From contig NZ_CP054839.1 in NCBI RefSeq assembly GCF_018141105.1, positions 3,658,001-3,722,000 of the forward strand: a DNA stretch of 64,000 bases, in the 5' to 3' direction. The DNA is from Saccharopolyspora erythraea. Lineage in GTDB: Bacteria > Actinomycetota > Actinomycetes > Mycobacteriales > Pseudonocardiaceae. Both the position numbers and the translations under genes were made by a program. The notes below the pieces were generated by a model. That model made no database searches and was not told the DNA's origin. It was given only the letters and a program-made list of their open reading frames with translations. Below, in pieces: positions 1-8,293 of the stretch (its first letter is position 1; every line of letters begins with the position of its first letter).

Positions 1-753
1 GCGTTCAGCCTGGGCACCGTCGTGGCTGCCGGGGTGGGCGCGGTCGCCGCGGCGTGGGCGGTGCCGGTGACGACGCACCTGGTCGCGGCCGCGGTCATCG
101 TCACGGTGCTGCCGGCGTTCGCCGCACGGGCGTTCATCCGCGAGGAGGCCGACGACGGAGGCGGCGGCAAGAGCCCGAATCCGTGGCGGGCCTGGACCGA
201 TCCCAGGACCCTGGTCATCGGACTGATGGTGCTGGCCCTGGCGCTCACCGAGGGCACCGCCAACGACTGGCTCGCGGTGGCCCTGGTCGACGGCTACGGC
301 GTGCCCGCCTGGCTCGGTGCCGCCGGGTTCGCGGTGTTCCTCACCGCGATGACTGCGGGCCGCGTCGCGGGCACGGCACTGCTCGACCGGTTCGGCCGGC
401 TGCGGGTGCTGTGGGCGACCATGGCCACCGCCGGCCTCGGGGTCGTGCTCCTGGTCTTCGGAACGTGGCTGCCGATCGCGCTGCTCGGCGCGGTGCTGTG
501 GGGACTGGGTGCCTCGCTCGGCTTCCCCGTCGGGATGAGCGCGGCGGCCGACGACCCCGAGCACGCCGCGGCACGGGTCAGCGTGGTGTCCACGATCGGC
601 TATGCCGCGTTCCTGGCGGGACCCCCGCTGCTGGGCTACCTGGGCGACCAGGTCGGCACGCTGCACGCGCTGCTCGTCGTCGCCGTGCTGCTGGTGCCCT
701 CGGCCATGGCCGTCCCGGCCGCCCGGCCTCGCGCTCACGCCACGTGCCGATGA
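1..753 (+). CDS. MFS transporter, C-terminal part (cut by window start)
   Basis: The reading frame is open from base 1, so the 5' end of the gene lies outside the window. The visible 250 residues form about six to seven hydrophobic membrane segments separated by short basic loops. A cytoplasmic loop is rich in Asp, Gly and Lys (EEADDGGGGK). The second half has the MFS pattern DRFGRLR, the conserved loop between the second and third helices of a six-helix repeat. This fits the C-terminal half of a 12-helix drug or sugar efflux permease of the inner membrane. The substrate cannot be read from the sequence. A 240-bp gap separates it from the hydrolase downstream, so it is probably not in that transcription unit. 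Confidence 0.85.
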   Translation, partial: AFSLGTVVAAGVGAVAAAWAVPVTTHLVAAAVIVTVLPAFAARAFIREEADDGGGGKSPNPWRAWTDPRTLVIGLMVLALALTEGTANDWLAVALVDGYGVPAWLGAAGFAVFLTAMTAGRVAGTALLDRFGRLRVLWATMATAGLGVVLLVFGTWLPIALLGAVLWGLGASLGFPVGMSAAADDPEHAAARVSVVSTIGYAAFLAGPPLLGYLGDQVGTLHALLVVAVLLVPSAMAVPAARPRAHATCR

Positions 754-995
754 CGGGCCGTGCGCAGAGGTTGTCCGGAGTGCTGTCGTCGGCTTCGTCC
801 GCTGGGCTATGTTGTGCGGCGATGACTACCGGGACGGCATCGCGCCACGCACGGATTGGTGACCCGGTGCTCTTCTGAGCGCCGTACGGGCCGGAGCGGG
901 CCCGCTGTTCGATCGAGGATCTCGCGCTGCCGCGCGGGCTCCGCCTCCGTCGTGTTGATCACAGGCTCGACACATCAACCACGACAGGAGAGTTC

Positions 996-1739
996 ATGCC
1001 CACCAAGACGCTGCGGATTCCCACCGCGGACGGCCAGGCCGACGCTTTCGCCGCGTTCCCCGACGATGGCGAGCGGCACCCCGGGGTGTTGCTGTACACG
1101 GACGCCTTCGGCCTGCGGCCCGAGCTGGAGGCGAGGGCCCGCGAACTGGCCGAGCACGGCTACTACGTGCTCGTTCCCAACCTCTACTACCGGCACGGCC
1201 CGGCACCGGTGGTCGAACTTCCCGAGCACATCGGAGAAGAGATCCGGCCCGCGGTCATCGCCCGGCTGTTGCCCTTGCTCGAGGCGCAGACCACCGAGGA
1301 CGCCCTGCGCGACGCCGACGCCTACCTCGGGTTCCTCGCCACCCGGTCCGAGGTCGGCGCCGGACCGGTCGGCGTGATCGGCTACTGCATAGGCGCAGCC
1401 CTGGCGATGCGCACCGCGACGGCCCACCCCGGCCAGGTGGCCGCCGTCGCCGGATTCCACCCCGGGTTCCTGGTCACCGACGAGCCCGACAGCCCGCACC
1501 GCCGCGTCCCCGAGCTCACTGCCCAGGTCCACCTCGGCCTCGCCGAGGGCGACCTGTCGCCCGAGGCCATCAGCGAGCTCAACCAGGCCCTGGATGCCGC
1601 GGGTGTCGGCTACAGCACCGAGATCTACCCCGGCACGATGCACGGCTTCACCATGTCCGACACCGCCGCCTTCAACCCCTCCGCACTGCGGCGCCACTGG
1701 GACCGCCTGCTCTCCCTCCTCGACCGCACGCTGTCCTGA
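996..1739 (+). CDS. dienelactone hydrolase family protein
   Basis: A cytoplasmic alpha/beta hydrolase of 247 residues, the usual size for the dienelactone hydrolase family, which opens lactone or ester bonds (for example in catechol catabolism). The nucleophile elbow is GYCIGAA with Cys131. The probable triad is completed by Asp186 (AEGD) and His216 (TMHGF). There is no signal peptide. The ATG is preceded by AGGAGAG at good distance, which decides the start. It stands alone: no catechol-pathway genes are adjacent, so the substrate remains unknown. The stop lies next to SDR gene remains. Confidence 0.9.
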   Translation: MPTKTLRIPTADGQADAFAAFPDDGERHPGVLLYTDAFGLRPELEARARELAEHGYYVLVPNLYYRHGPAPVVELPEHIGEEIRPAVIARLLPLLEAQTTEDALRDADAYLGFLATRSEVGAGPVGVIGYCIGAALAMRTATAHPGQVAAVAGFHPGFLVTDEPDSPHRRVPELTAQVHLGLAEGDLSPEAISELNQALDAAGVGYSTEIYPGTMHGFTMSDTAAFNPSALRRHWDRLLSLLDRTLS

Positions 1740-1740
1740 G

Positions 1741-2036
1741 TACTTGCCTTCGCCTCGCGCGGCGGTTCCGGTGGGTAGGACGCCGCCTTCGGGCTCGAGC
1801 TCGTTCAGCGGTGTGCTGACACCTCCCGGTACCCGGGCGTTGATGCGGATGCTTTCGGGAGGGAGTTCGAGAGCCGCCGTGCGCCTCAGGCCCGGCAGCC
1901 CGGATTTGCTCGCGGCGTAGGCGTAGCCGATCGCTCCTGAGGGCCCGAAGATGGAGGAGGTGTTGACGACGGCGCTGCGCGTTCCCTTGCGCAGCAGGGG
2001 AACCATCGTGCGCAGCCCAAGGAAGGCTCCGGGCCG
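1741..2036 (-). pseudogene. SDR oxidoreductase, central fragment (inverted remnant)
   Basis: On the minus strand this stretch encodes the middle of a short-chain dehydrogenase. It reads GAFLGLR, then NTSS (catalytic Ser region), then YAYAASK, which carries the YxxxK catalytic pair, and then RVPGGVSTPLNELEP, the usual post-catalytic loop. There is no nucleotide-binding N-terminus (TGxxxGxG) and no C-terminal strand on this strand. The missing C-terminus is found immediately to the right on the plus strand. I therefore read this as a gene broken by a local inversion of about 300 bp together with loss of its 5' part. It is unlikely to make a functional enzyme. Confidence 0.75.
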
Positions 2037-2038
2037 CT

Positions 2039-2176
2039 GCCGCCGCGTCGGTTCCGCTGGGCCGCGTCGGGGCGGCCGAGGAGATCGCACGCTGGGTTCT
2101 GCGGCTCGCCGGTCCCGACGCGGGATTCATGACCGGCGAGTCGATCGTGCTCTCCGGCGGTGACGTTCTGCGGTGA
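2039..2176 (+). pseudogene. SDR oxidoreductase, C-terminal fragment
   Basis: The plus-strand frame ending in TGA at 2174 encodes VPLGRVGAAEEIARW, followed by FMTGESIVLSGGDVLR. This is the canonical end of an SDR: the PLGR..EEIA helix, then TG..I.V.GG. No start codon or upstream SDR sequence precedes it in this frame. It abuts the inverted central fragment. If that segment were flipped, the two would join in the right order. It is a remnant and not an expressed gene. Confidence 0.75.
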
Positions 2177-2839
2177 GCGAGTCTTCCGGCCGGGTGTCCT
2201 GGCTCGCCCGGCGCGGCGGCTCCTCGTTGTGCGGCTCCACGACCGAAGTCGCCAGATGTCGTCTGATGCGACAACGTCGGCGGTCGATGCGACGGCGTAC
2301 GTTTTTCGGAACTGTGCTTGAGTTCACGCGAGGCCCGGACATCGGCGAATCGCACTGGACGAACTCCACTACGCCCAGGAGGAAGACGAACGGCTCATGT
2401 CTGCACGACGTTGCTGGTTGGCCGGAGCGCACGCTTCCGTTCCCGCCGACCACCCGCACGTAACCGACAACCACGCCCGCACGTGGGTTCACCTGTCCGG
2501 CGAGCTCTATCGCGAGGAAAGCACTGGACAGCGTTGCACCTTCACCGAACTCGTCTCTCGTACCGACCTGGTGGAGACGGGCTGAGCCGACCAGCGGAAA
2601 CATCGCGGGCCGTTCTGAATTCCCAGAATGCCCGAGCCCCGGAACAGGGGCGGAAAGCAACGACCGGGGTAGGAACAGCGCTCGAGGGCGTTTGACCTGA
2701 TCCCGCGGCCGGCCCGTGCGAGGCGCGTCACCGCAGGGCTGCCCGCGACGGACGCGCCCACCTGCCCGGTGCGGCTGACAGGATCACATCGCGAGCGAAT
2801 TCTGTCGGAGCCTTGCCTGAATAATTGGGCGTGCCGAGC
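2177..2839. other. 663-bp intergenic region, no convincing gene
   Basis: No reading frame here shows a recognisable family. One plus-strand frame (2397-2585, 62 codons) ends in an acidic, protein-like stretch (WVHLSGELYREES, LVSRTDLVETG). It could be the tail of a decayed gene, because it sits just after the SDR remains. The last 150 bases should hold the promoter of the ROK gene and its operon. I saw no clear operator palindrome. Confidence 0.4.
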
Positions 2840-4075
2840 ATGGTCAGCATGGAAACGCCCACCGAGGTGCACGCGTTCGTGCGCCGCACGCACGAGGAGC
2901 GCGTGCTGCGTGCGCTCCGCGAGCGGGGCGCGCTGAGCCGGGGCGAGATCGCCAGGATCGTCGGGCTGTCGCGCACCACGGTCTCGGAGATCACGCGGGA
3001 GCTCCTGCGGCGTGGCGCGATCGTGGTCGTCGACACCGACGCGGCGGTCCGCGCGGGCAGCGGCAGGCCCGCCGAGCGGCTCGCGCTCGATCCGAGGTCC
3101 GGGCAGTTCATGGGCGTGGACTTCGGGCACCGCCGGGTGCGGGTGGCCGTCGCCGACGCCTCGCACGAGATCGTCGCGTCGGGTCGCGAGCGCTACCAGG
3201 AGGATGCGGGCTGGCCGGAGCGGGTCTCGGCTGCCTTCGGGCTCATCGACCGGCTCGGCGACGAGTGCGGGGTGCACTTCCACGCCCTGCAGGGCATCGG
3301 CATCGGGGTCACCGGGCCGTACCCGAGATCCTCCGCTCCGCACGCCCCGGAAGGCGCGTTCGGGCCGGGGTTCGCCGCCGCGCGCGACGACGTGGACGTC
3401 TCCTTCGCGCAGCGCTTCGGCGCCTCGGTGATCGTGGACAACAACACCCGGTTCGCCGCTCTCGCCGAGGCGATCACCGGCGGCGGCACGGTCGAGGACC
3501 TGCTCTACGTCCGCCTGTCCGACGGAGTCGGCGGCGCCCTCGTGGTCGGTGGCCGCCTGGTCGGCGGCGCGACGGGACTGGCAGGCGAGCTGGGCCACGT
3601 GACGATCGAGCCCGCAGGCACGCCGTGCCGGTGCGGCAAGGCCGGGTGCCTCGAAACGGTCGCGTCGGTTCCGGCGATCCTGGCGGCCTGCCGCGTGCGC
3701 GGCGCCGATGTCGGCTCCCTGGTCGAGCTGCGGTCGGCGGTCGAGCGCGGGGACGCGGTGGTCGAGCAGGTACTGCGCGAGGCCGCCTCGGCGCTCGGCA
3801 GGGTCGTCGGCATGGTGGCCATGGCGTTCAACCCGGCCGAGGTCGTGATCGGTGGCGAGATCGCCCACCTGGCGCCGGTGATCGTCGCCCAGGTCACCGC
3901 GACCGTCGCCACCGAGCTGTTCCCGTGGGCCGCGGCGAAGCCGGCGATCCGGTGCGCCCAGCTGTCCGACGACGACGGTGCCCTCGGTGCGCTCGCCGCG
4001 CTCTTCCACAGCTCGCCGCTGTTCGCCGGCTATCCGGAGCCGGCAACCACGCGGATCAGCGCACTGCCGGCGTAA
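2840..4075 (+). CDS. ROK family transcriptional regulator
   Basis: An N-terminal winged helix-turn-helix (about residues 15-70: LSRGEIARIVGLSRTTVSEI) is fused to a ROK sugar-kinase-like domain. The domain shows GVDFG, the GVTGP loop, DNNTRFAALAE and GELGH. The ROK zinc motif is CRCGKAGCLE. Such proteins (XylR/NagC type) repress sugar-uptake and hydrolase genes until a sugar ligand binds. The gene sits 12 bp upstream of the ABC importer and its direction matches. It probably controls the importer, sulfatase, GH43 and FGE block and may be autoregulated. TTG or GTG starts five and three codons upstream are possible. ATG 2840 and ATG 2849 are both plausible. Confidence 0.88.
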   Translation: MVSMETPTEVHAFVRRTHEERVLRALRERGALSRGEIARIVGLSRTTVSEITRELLRRGAIVVVDTDAAVRAGSGRPAERLALDPRSGQFMGVDFGHRRVRVAVADASHEIVASGRERYQEDAGWPERVSAAFGLIDRLGDECGVHFHALQGIGIGVTGPYPRSSAPHAPEGAFGPGFAAARDDVDVSFAQRFGASVIVDNNTRFAALAEAITGGGTVEDLLYVRLSDGVGGALVVGGRLVGGATGLAGELGHVTIEPAGTPCRCGKAGCLETVASVPAILAACRVRGADVGSLVELRSAVERGDAVVEQVLREAASALGRVVGMVAMAFNPAEVVIGGEIAHLAPVIVAQVTATVATELFPWAAAKPAIRCAQLSDDDGALGALAALFHSSPLFAGYPEPATTRISALPA

Positions 4076-4087
4076 GGAGCTCCCACC

Positions 4088-4897
4088 ATGGCCGTCCTCA
4101 GCGAGCGCAGCGCGGTGCTGGAAGCCGAACGCGCCCCTTCACCGCGACGCCGCCGGTTCGCGGTGCCGTTGGCGCTCAACGCGGTGTCGGTCCTGCTCGG
4201 CGTCGGGCTGTGGTGGGCGCTGGCGGCGCTGGGGGTCGGGATCCCGGCGCCACCGGAAGTGGCGGGCAAGGCCGGGGAGATGATCGCGGACGGCACGCTG
4301 TTGCAGGACACCTCGGCCAGCCTCGCCCGGGTCCTCGCGGGCTTCGCGCTGGGCACGGCGCTGGCCATCGTGCTCGGCTTCCTCATGGGCTGGTACGGGC
4401 TCGTGCGAAGCCTGACCGAGCCGTGGGTGCAGTTCTTCCGCACCATTCCGCCGCTGGCGATCATCCCCCTCGCGATCGTGCTGATGGGCATCGGCGAGGT
4501 GCCGAAGATCTTCGTGATCTTCCTGGCCGCCTTCCTCGCCTGCGTCATCTCGACGCTGCAGGGGGTGGTCACCGTGGACCGGACGCTGATCAACGCCGCG
4601 CGGGTGCTCGGCGCGGGCGACGCGACGATCTTCCGCCGGGTGGTCGTTCCGGCGTCGTCACCGTTCATCCTGGTCGGAATGCGCGTCGGGCTCGGCTCGG
4701 CGTGGGCGACGCTGGTGGCCGCGGAGCTCATCGCGGCGCAGGAAGGCCTCGGCTACCGCATGCAGAACGCCCAGCTCTACTACGACCTCCCGACGATTTT
4801 CGTCAGCCTGATCACGATCGGGATCCTCGGCCTGGTCATGGACCGGCTGCTCCTGCTCGCCGAACGCAAGCTGACCGGATGGCAGGAGCGGCCGTGA
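4088..4897 (+). CDS. ABC transporter permease, sulfonate/nitrate/taurine type
   Basis: A 269-residue inner-membrane permease with six predicted membrane helices. The EAA-loop region reads [23 protein letters not shown], typical of the SsuC/TauC/NrtB family. The ATG follows TAAGGAG closely. Its last bases overlap the start of the ATPase gene (GTGA), showing translational coupling. With the ATPase and the lipoprotein it would form a complete importer for a small organic anion. The genes beside it point to a sulfated or carbohydrate-related ligand, but that is context and not a property of the permease. Confidence 0.9.
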   Translation: MAVLSERSAVLEAERAPSPRRRRFAVPLALNAVSVLLGVGLWWALAALGVGIPAPPEVAGKAGEMIADGTLLQDTSASLARVLAGFALGTALAIVLGFLMGWYGLVRSLTEPWVQFFRTIPPLAIIPLAIVLMGIGEVPKIFVIFLAAFLACVISTLQGVVTVDRTLINAARVLGAGDATIFRRVVVPASSPFILVGMRVGLGSAWATLVAAELIAAQEGLGYRMQNAQLYYDLPTIFVSLITIGILGLVMDRLLLLAERKLTGWQERP

Positions 4898-5721
4898 ACG
4901 CCCGGACCACCCACACCTCGCGGCCCGCGAAGATCGCGGTGACCGGCGTGACCAAGACCTTCACCCTCGGGCGGGACCGGTTCGTCGCGCTCGACGACGT
5001 CTCGCTGGACATCGCCGACAACGAGTTCGTCACGGTCGTCGGCCCGTCCGGGTGCGGCAAGAGCACCCTGATGAACATCCTCGCCGGGCTGGAGGAGCCG
5101 ACCGCGGGCAGCGCACTCGTCGACGGTGTCCCGGTCGACGGCCCCGGCCCGGACCGCGGGGTGATCTTCCAGCAGTACGCCCTGTTCCCCTGGCTGAGCG
5201 TGCGCAGGAACGTCGAGTTCGGCCTGAAGATCGCCGGCGTGCCGAAGAGGGAGCGGCGCGAGCGGGCGGACTACTTCATCGACGTCGTCGGGCTCACCGA
5301 CTTCGCCGACGTGCTGCCGAAAGCCCTCTCCGGTGGCATGCGCCAGCGGTGCGCGATCGCCCGCGCCTACGCCGTGGACCCCGAGATCCTGCTGATGGAC
5401 GAGCCTTTCGGCGCGCTGGACGCCCTCACCAGGGTCAAGCTCCAGGAGCAGTTGCTGCGGGCGTGGGGCAGGGAACGGCGCACGGTCCTGTTCATCACCC
5501 ATGACGTCGACGAGGCCGTGTTCCTGGCCAACCGGGTGGTCGTCATGGCGTCCCGGCCGGGACGCATCTTCGACGTCGTCGAGGTCGACCTGCCCTACCC
5601 GCGCACCGAGGAGGTCCGGCTCAGCCCGGAGTTCACCGCCCTGCGCAACCGCGTGTGGAACTCGGTCTACCACCAGGAACCCGGCCCCGCGAGCGCCACC
5701 GCGCCGTCGACGGCGGACTGA
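4894..5721 (+). CDS. ABC transporter ATP-binding protein, SsuB/TauB type
   Basis: The cytoplasmic ATPase of the importer, 275 residues. Walker A is GPSGCGKST (residues 50-58) and the Q-loop is FQQYALFPW. The signature is LSGGMRQR, Walker B is [12 protein letters not shown], and the switch His sits in FITHDVDEA. The C-terminal tail with PYPRTEE is typical of the nitrate/sulfonate group. The GTG start shares four bases with the permease stop, which fixes it. The next gene starts 17 bp downstream after AGGAAAGGG. Confidence 0.92.
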   Translation: MNARTTHTSRPAKIAVTGVTKTFTLGRDRFVALDDVSLDIADNEFVTVVGPSGCGKSTLMNILAGLEEPTAGSALVDGVPVDGPGPDRGVIFQQYALFPWLSVRRNVEFGLKIAGVPKRERRERADYFIDVVGLTDFADVLPKALSGGMRQRCAIARAYAVDPEILLMDEPFGALDALTRVKLQEQLLRAWGRERRTVLFITHDVDEAVFLANRVVVMASRPGRIFDVVEVDLPYPRTEEVRLSPEFTALRNRVWNSVYHQEPGPASATAPSTAD

Positions 5722-5738
5722 CCCAGGAAAGGGACACC

Positions 5739-6734
5739 ATGGCCATCAGGAAGCGGCTGCTCGGCGCGCTGTTCGCCGGGCTCGTGGGCGCCGCCGCGCT
5801 GACCGGGTGCGGCAGCGGATCCGGCCCGGCGGCGGCCGACGAGGTCCGGTTCGGCTACATCGGCGACTTCAACGGCGCGAGCCTGCTCGCCGTCGCCGAG
5901 GACCAGGGCCTGTGGGCGAAGCACGGGCTGGAGGCCGAGACCAGCGTGTTCACCAACGGCCCGCTGCAGATCCAGGCGCTGGGCAGCGGCGACCTCGACT
6001 TCGGCTACATCGGCCCGGGGGCGATGTGGCTGCCGGCCTCCGGCCAGGCCAAGGTGGTCGCGCTCAACACCCTCGGCAACGCGGACCGGGTCATCGCCCA
6101 GCCCGGCACGGCCACCATCGCCGATCTCAGGGGCAAGACGATCGGCGTTCCCCAGGGCACGTCCGGGGAGATGATCCTCGACCTCGCACTCCGGCAGGCG
6201 GGGCTGACGAAGAACGACGTCAGGGTGGTTCCCATGGACGCCTCGACGATCGTGTCGGCGTTCTCCGCGAGGAGGATCGACGCGGCCGGGTTCTGGTACC
6301 CCGCGATCGCCACGATCAAGAAGCAGGTGCCCGACCTGGTCGAACTGGCGAAGAACTCCGACTTCGCCGGCCAGGTCGAGTTCCCGACGGCGTTCGTCGC
6401 GGGCAACGACGTCGTGGCCGGGCAGGCGGACAAGGCCAGGAAGGTGATCGCCGTGCTCCGCGACGCGATGGCGTACCGGTCGGCCAACCCCGACCAGACC
6501 ATCAGGCTCACCGCGAAACTGCTCAAGGTCGACGAGGCCCAGGTGAGAGCGGACGCGGCCAACGTGAAGGTCCTCGGCGTCGAGGACCTCGACCGGATGA
6601 CCGGCGACGGGACCATCGAGCGGTGGATGTCCGGGATGGACGGCTACTTCACCGGGACCGGCCAGCTCAAGCAGAGCGTCGGGCCCGCGAACTACTACAC
6701 CGGCGACCTGTTCACCTCGGCGGGCCGGCCATGA
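5739..6734 (+). CDS. ABC transporter substrate-binding lipoprotein
   Basis: A 331-residue periplasmic-binding-protein homologue of the NMT1/SsuA fold. Basic N-terminus, hydrophobic core and lipobox LTGC predict a membrane-anchored lipoprotein. The mature part has GDFNGASLLAVAEDQGLW and the GDLDFGYIGP motif, usual for SsuA/TauA/NrtA binding proteins. It also has LRGKTIGVPQGTSGE. It captures the substrate for the permease/ATPase pair upstream. The stop overlaps the sulfatase start by four bases (ATGA), tying uptake to sulfate-ester hydrolysis. Confidence 0.9.
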   Translation: MAIRKRLLGALFAGLVGAAALTGCGSGSGPAAADEVRFGYIGDFNGASLLAVAEDQGLWAKHGLEAETSVFTNGPLQIQALGSGDLDFGYIGPGAMWLPASGQAKVVALNTLGNADRVIAQPGTATIADLRGKTIGVPQGTSGEMILDLALRQAGLTKNDVRVVPMDASTIVSAFSARRIDAAGFWYPAIATIKKQVPDLVELAKNSDFAGQVEFPTAFVAGNDVVAGQADKARKVIAVLRDAMAYRSANPDQTIRLTAKLLKVDEAQVRADAANVKVLGVEDLDRMTGDGTIERWMSGMDGYFTGTGQLKQSVGPANYYTGDLFTSAGRP

Positions 6735-8239
6735 AACAGCCGAACATCCTGTTCCTGATGACCGACCAGCACCGCGCGGACACGCTCGGCGCGTACGGCA
6801 ACACCCAGGCCCGCACACCCAACCTCGACGAGCTCGCGAGCACCGGGACCAGGTTCGACCGCTGGTACACCCCGACCGCCATCTGCACGCCCGCCAGAGC
6901 GAGCCTGCTCACCGGGAAAGCACCGTTCCGGCACAAGCTGCTCGCCAACTACGAGCGCAACGTCGGCTACATCGAGGATCTCCCGGACGGGCAGTTCACC
7001 TTCTCCGAAGCGTTGCGCGACAACGGGTACAACTGCGGGCTGGTCGGCAAGTGGCACGTCGGGACGGCCAGGACCGCGGGCGACTTCGGGTTCGACGGCC
7101 CCGACCTGCCGGGGTGGCACAACCCCGTCGACCACCCGGACTACCTCGCCTACCTGGCAGGCAACGGCTTCCCGCCGTACGAGATCAGCGACCGGATCCG
7201 CGGCACGCTGCCCAACGGCGGTCCCGGCAACCTGCTCGCCGCCCGGCTCCACCAGCCGGTCGAAGCGACCTTCGAGCACTACCTCGCGACCCGGGCCATC
7301 GAGATGATGGAGCGCTACGCCGCGGACGTGCGCGAACGGGACAAGCCGTTCTTCCTCGCCCTGCACTTCTTCGGCCCGCATCTGCCCTACGTCCTCCCCG
7401 ACTCCTACTTCGACCTGTTCGATCCCGCGGACGTGCCGTTGCCGCGCTCGGTCGCCGAGACCTTCCACGGCAAGCCGCCGGTGCAGCGGAACTACAGCGC
7501 GCACTGGACGTTCGACACGATGCCGATCGAGACGACCCGCAAGCTGATCGCGGTCTACTGGGGCTACGTCGCGCTCATCGACCACGAGATCGGCCGGGTC
7601 ATGGCCGCGATGCGGCGCCTGGGCCTCGCCGACGAGACGGCGGTCTTCTTCACCTGCGACCACGGCGAGTTCACCGGCGCACACCGCCTGCACGACAAGG
7701 GTCCCGCCATGTACGAGGACATCTACCGGACACCGGGGATCGTCAGGGTGCCGGGCCGGCCCGGGGGAGTGGTGCGCTCGGAGTTCGTCAGCCTCCTCGA
7801 CTGCACCGCGACGATCCTCGATCTCGCGGGGATCGACCCCGCGCCCGCGGTGGACTCGCGCAGCCTGCTGCCCCTGGTGTCCGGTTCGGACGAGGGCGGG
7901 GGTTGGGACGAGGACATCGTCTGCGAGTTCCACGGCCACCACTTCCCGTACCCGCAACGGATGCTGCGCACCGACCGGTACAAGCTCGTGGTCAACCCGG
8001 ACTCGGTGAACGAGCTGTACGACCTGGACGACGACCCGGACGAGCTGGTCAACCGCTACCCGCACCCCGAGCTGGAGCCGGTGCGGACGCGGCTGATGCG
8101 CAGGCTCTACGAGATCCTGCGCCGGCGCGGCGACAACTTCTACCACTGGATGACATCGATGTACGACGTCGGGGACGTCGAGTACGACCCGACGCTGAGC
8201 GGGCTGGACGAGTCGACCTACCAGAACACCAAGTCCTGA
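6731..8239 (+). CDS. type I (formylglycine) sulfatase
   Basis: A 502-residue sulfatase. The N-terminal metal-site motif is NILFLMTDQHRADTLG. The active-site pentapeptide is CTPAR (Cys52), followed by ASLLTG. Cys52 is the residue FGE converts to formylglycine. Further metal-site residues are in FTCDHGEFTGAHRLHDKG. There is no signal peptide, so the enzyme should act inside the cell on an imported sulfate ester, or be exported by another route. The C-terminal region (YDLDDDPDELVN) is typical of arylsulfatase/choline-sulfatase-like proteins. It is translationally coupled to the importer lipoprotein. An FGE gene follows two genes downstream. Confidence 0.93.
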   Translation: MKQPNILFLMTDQHRADTLGAYGNTQARTPNLDELASTGTRFDRWYTPTAICTPARASLLTGKAPFRHKLLANYERNVGYIEDLPDGQFTFSEALRDNGYNCGLVGKWHVGTARTAGDFGFDGPDLPGWHNPVDHPDYLAYLAGNGFPPYEISDRIRGTLPNGGPGNLLAARLHQPVEATFEHYLATRAIEMMERYAADVRERDKPFFLALHFFGPHLPYVLPDSYFDLFDPADVPLPRSVAETFHGKPPVQRNYSAHWTFDTMPIETTRKLIAVYWGYVALIDHEIGRVMAAMRRLGLADETAVFFTCDHGEFTGAHRLHDKGPAMYEDIYRTPGIVRVPGRPGGVVRSEFVSLLDCTATILDLAGIDPAPAVDSRSLLPLVSGSDEGGGWDEDIVCEFHGHHFPYPQRMLRTDRYKLVVNPDSVNELYDLDDDPDELVNRYPHPELEPVRTRLMRRLYEILRRRGDNFYHWMTSMYDVGDVEYDPTLSGLDESTYQNTKS

Positions 8240-8293
8240 GCGGTCCGCAGTGCATGCCGGGCGGCATCCGCCCTTCACCCGGGAGGTACGACC

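Noticed and set aside
2397-2585. A 62-codon plus-strand frame ending LVETG as a real small gene
   Set aside because: It has no known family, no ribosome site and lies beside decayed genes. I mention it only in the description of the gap.
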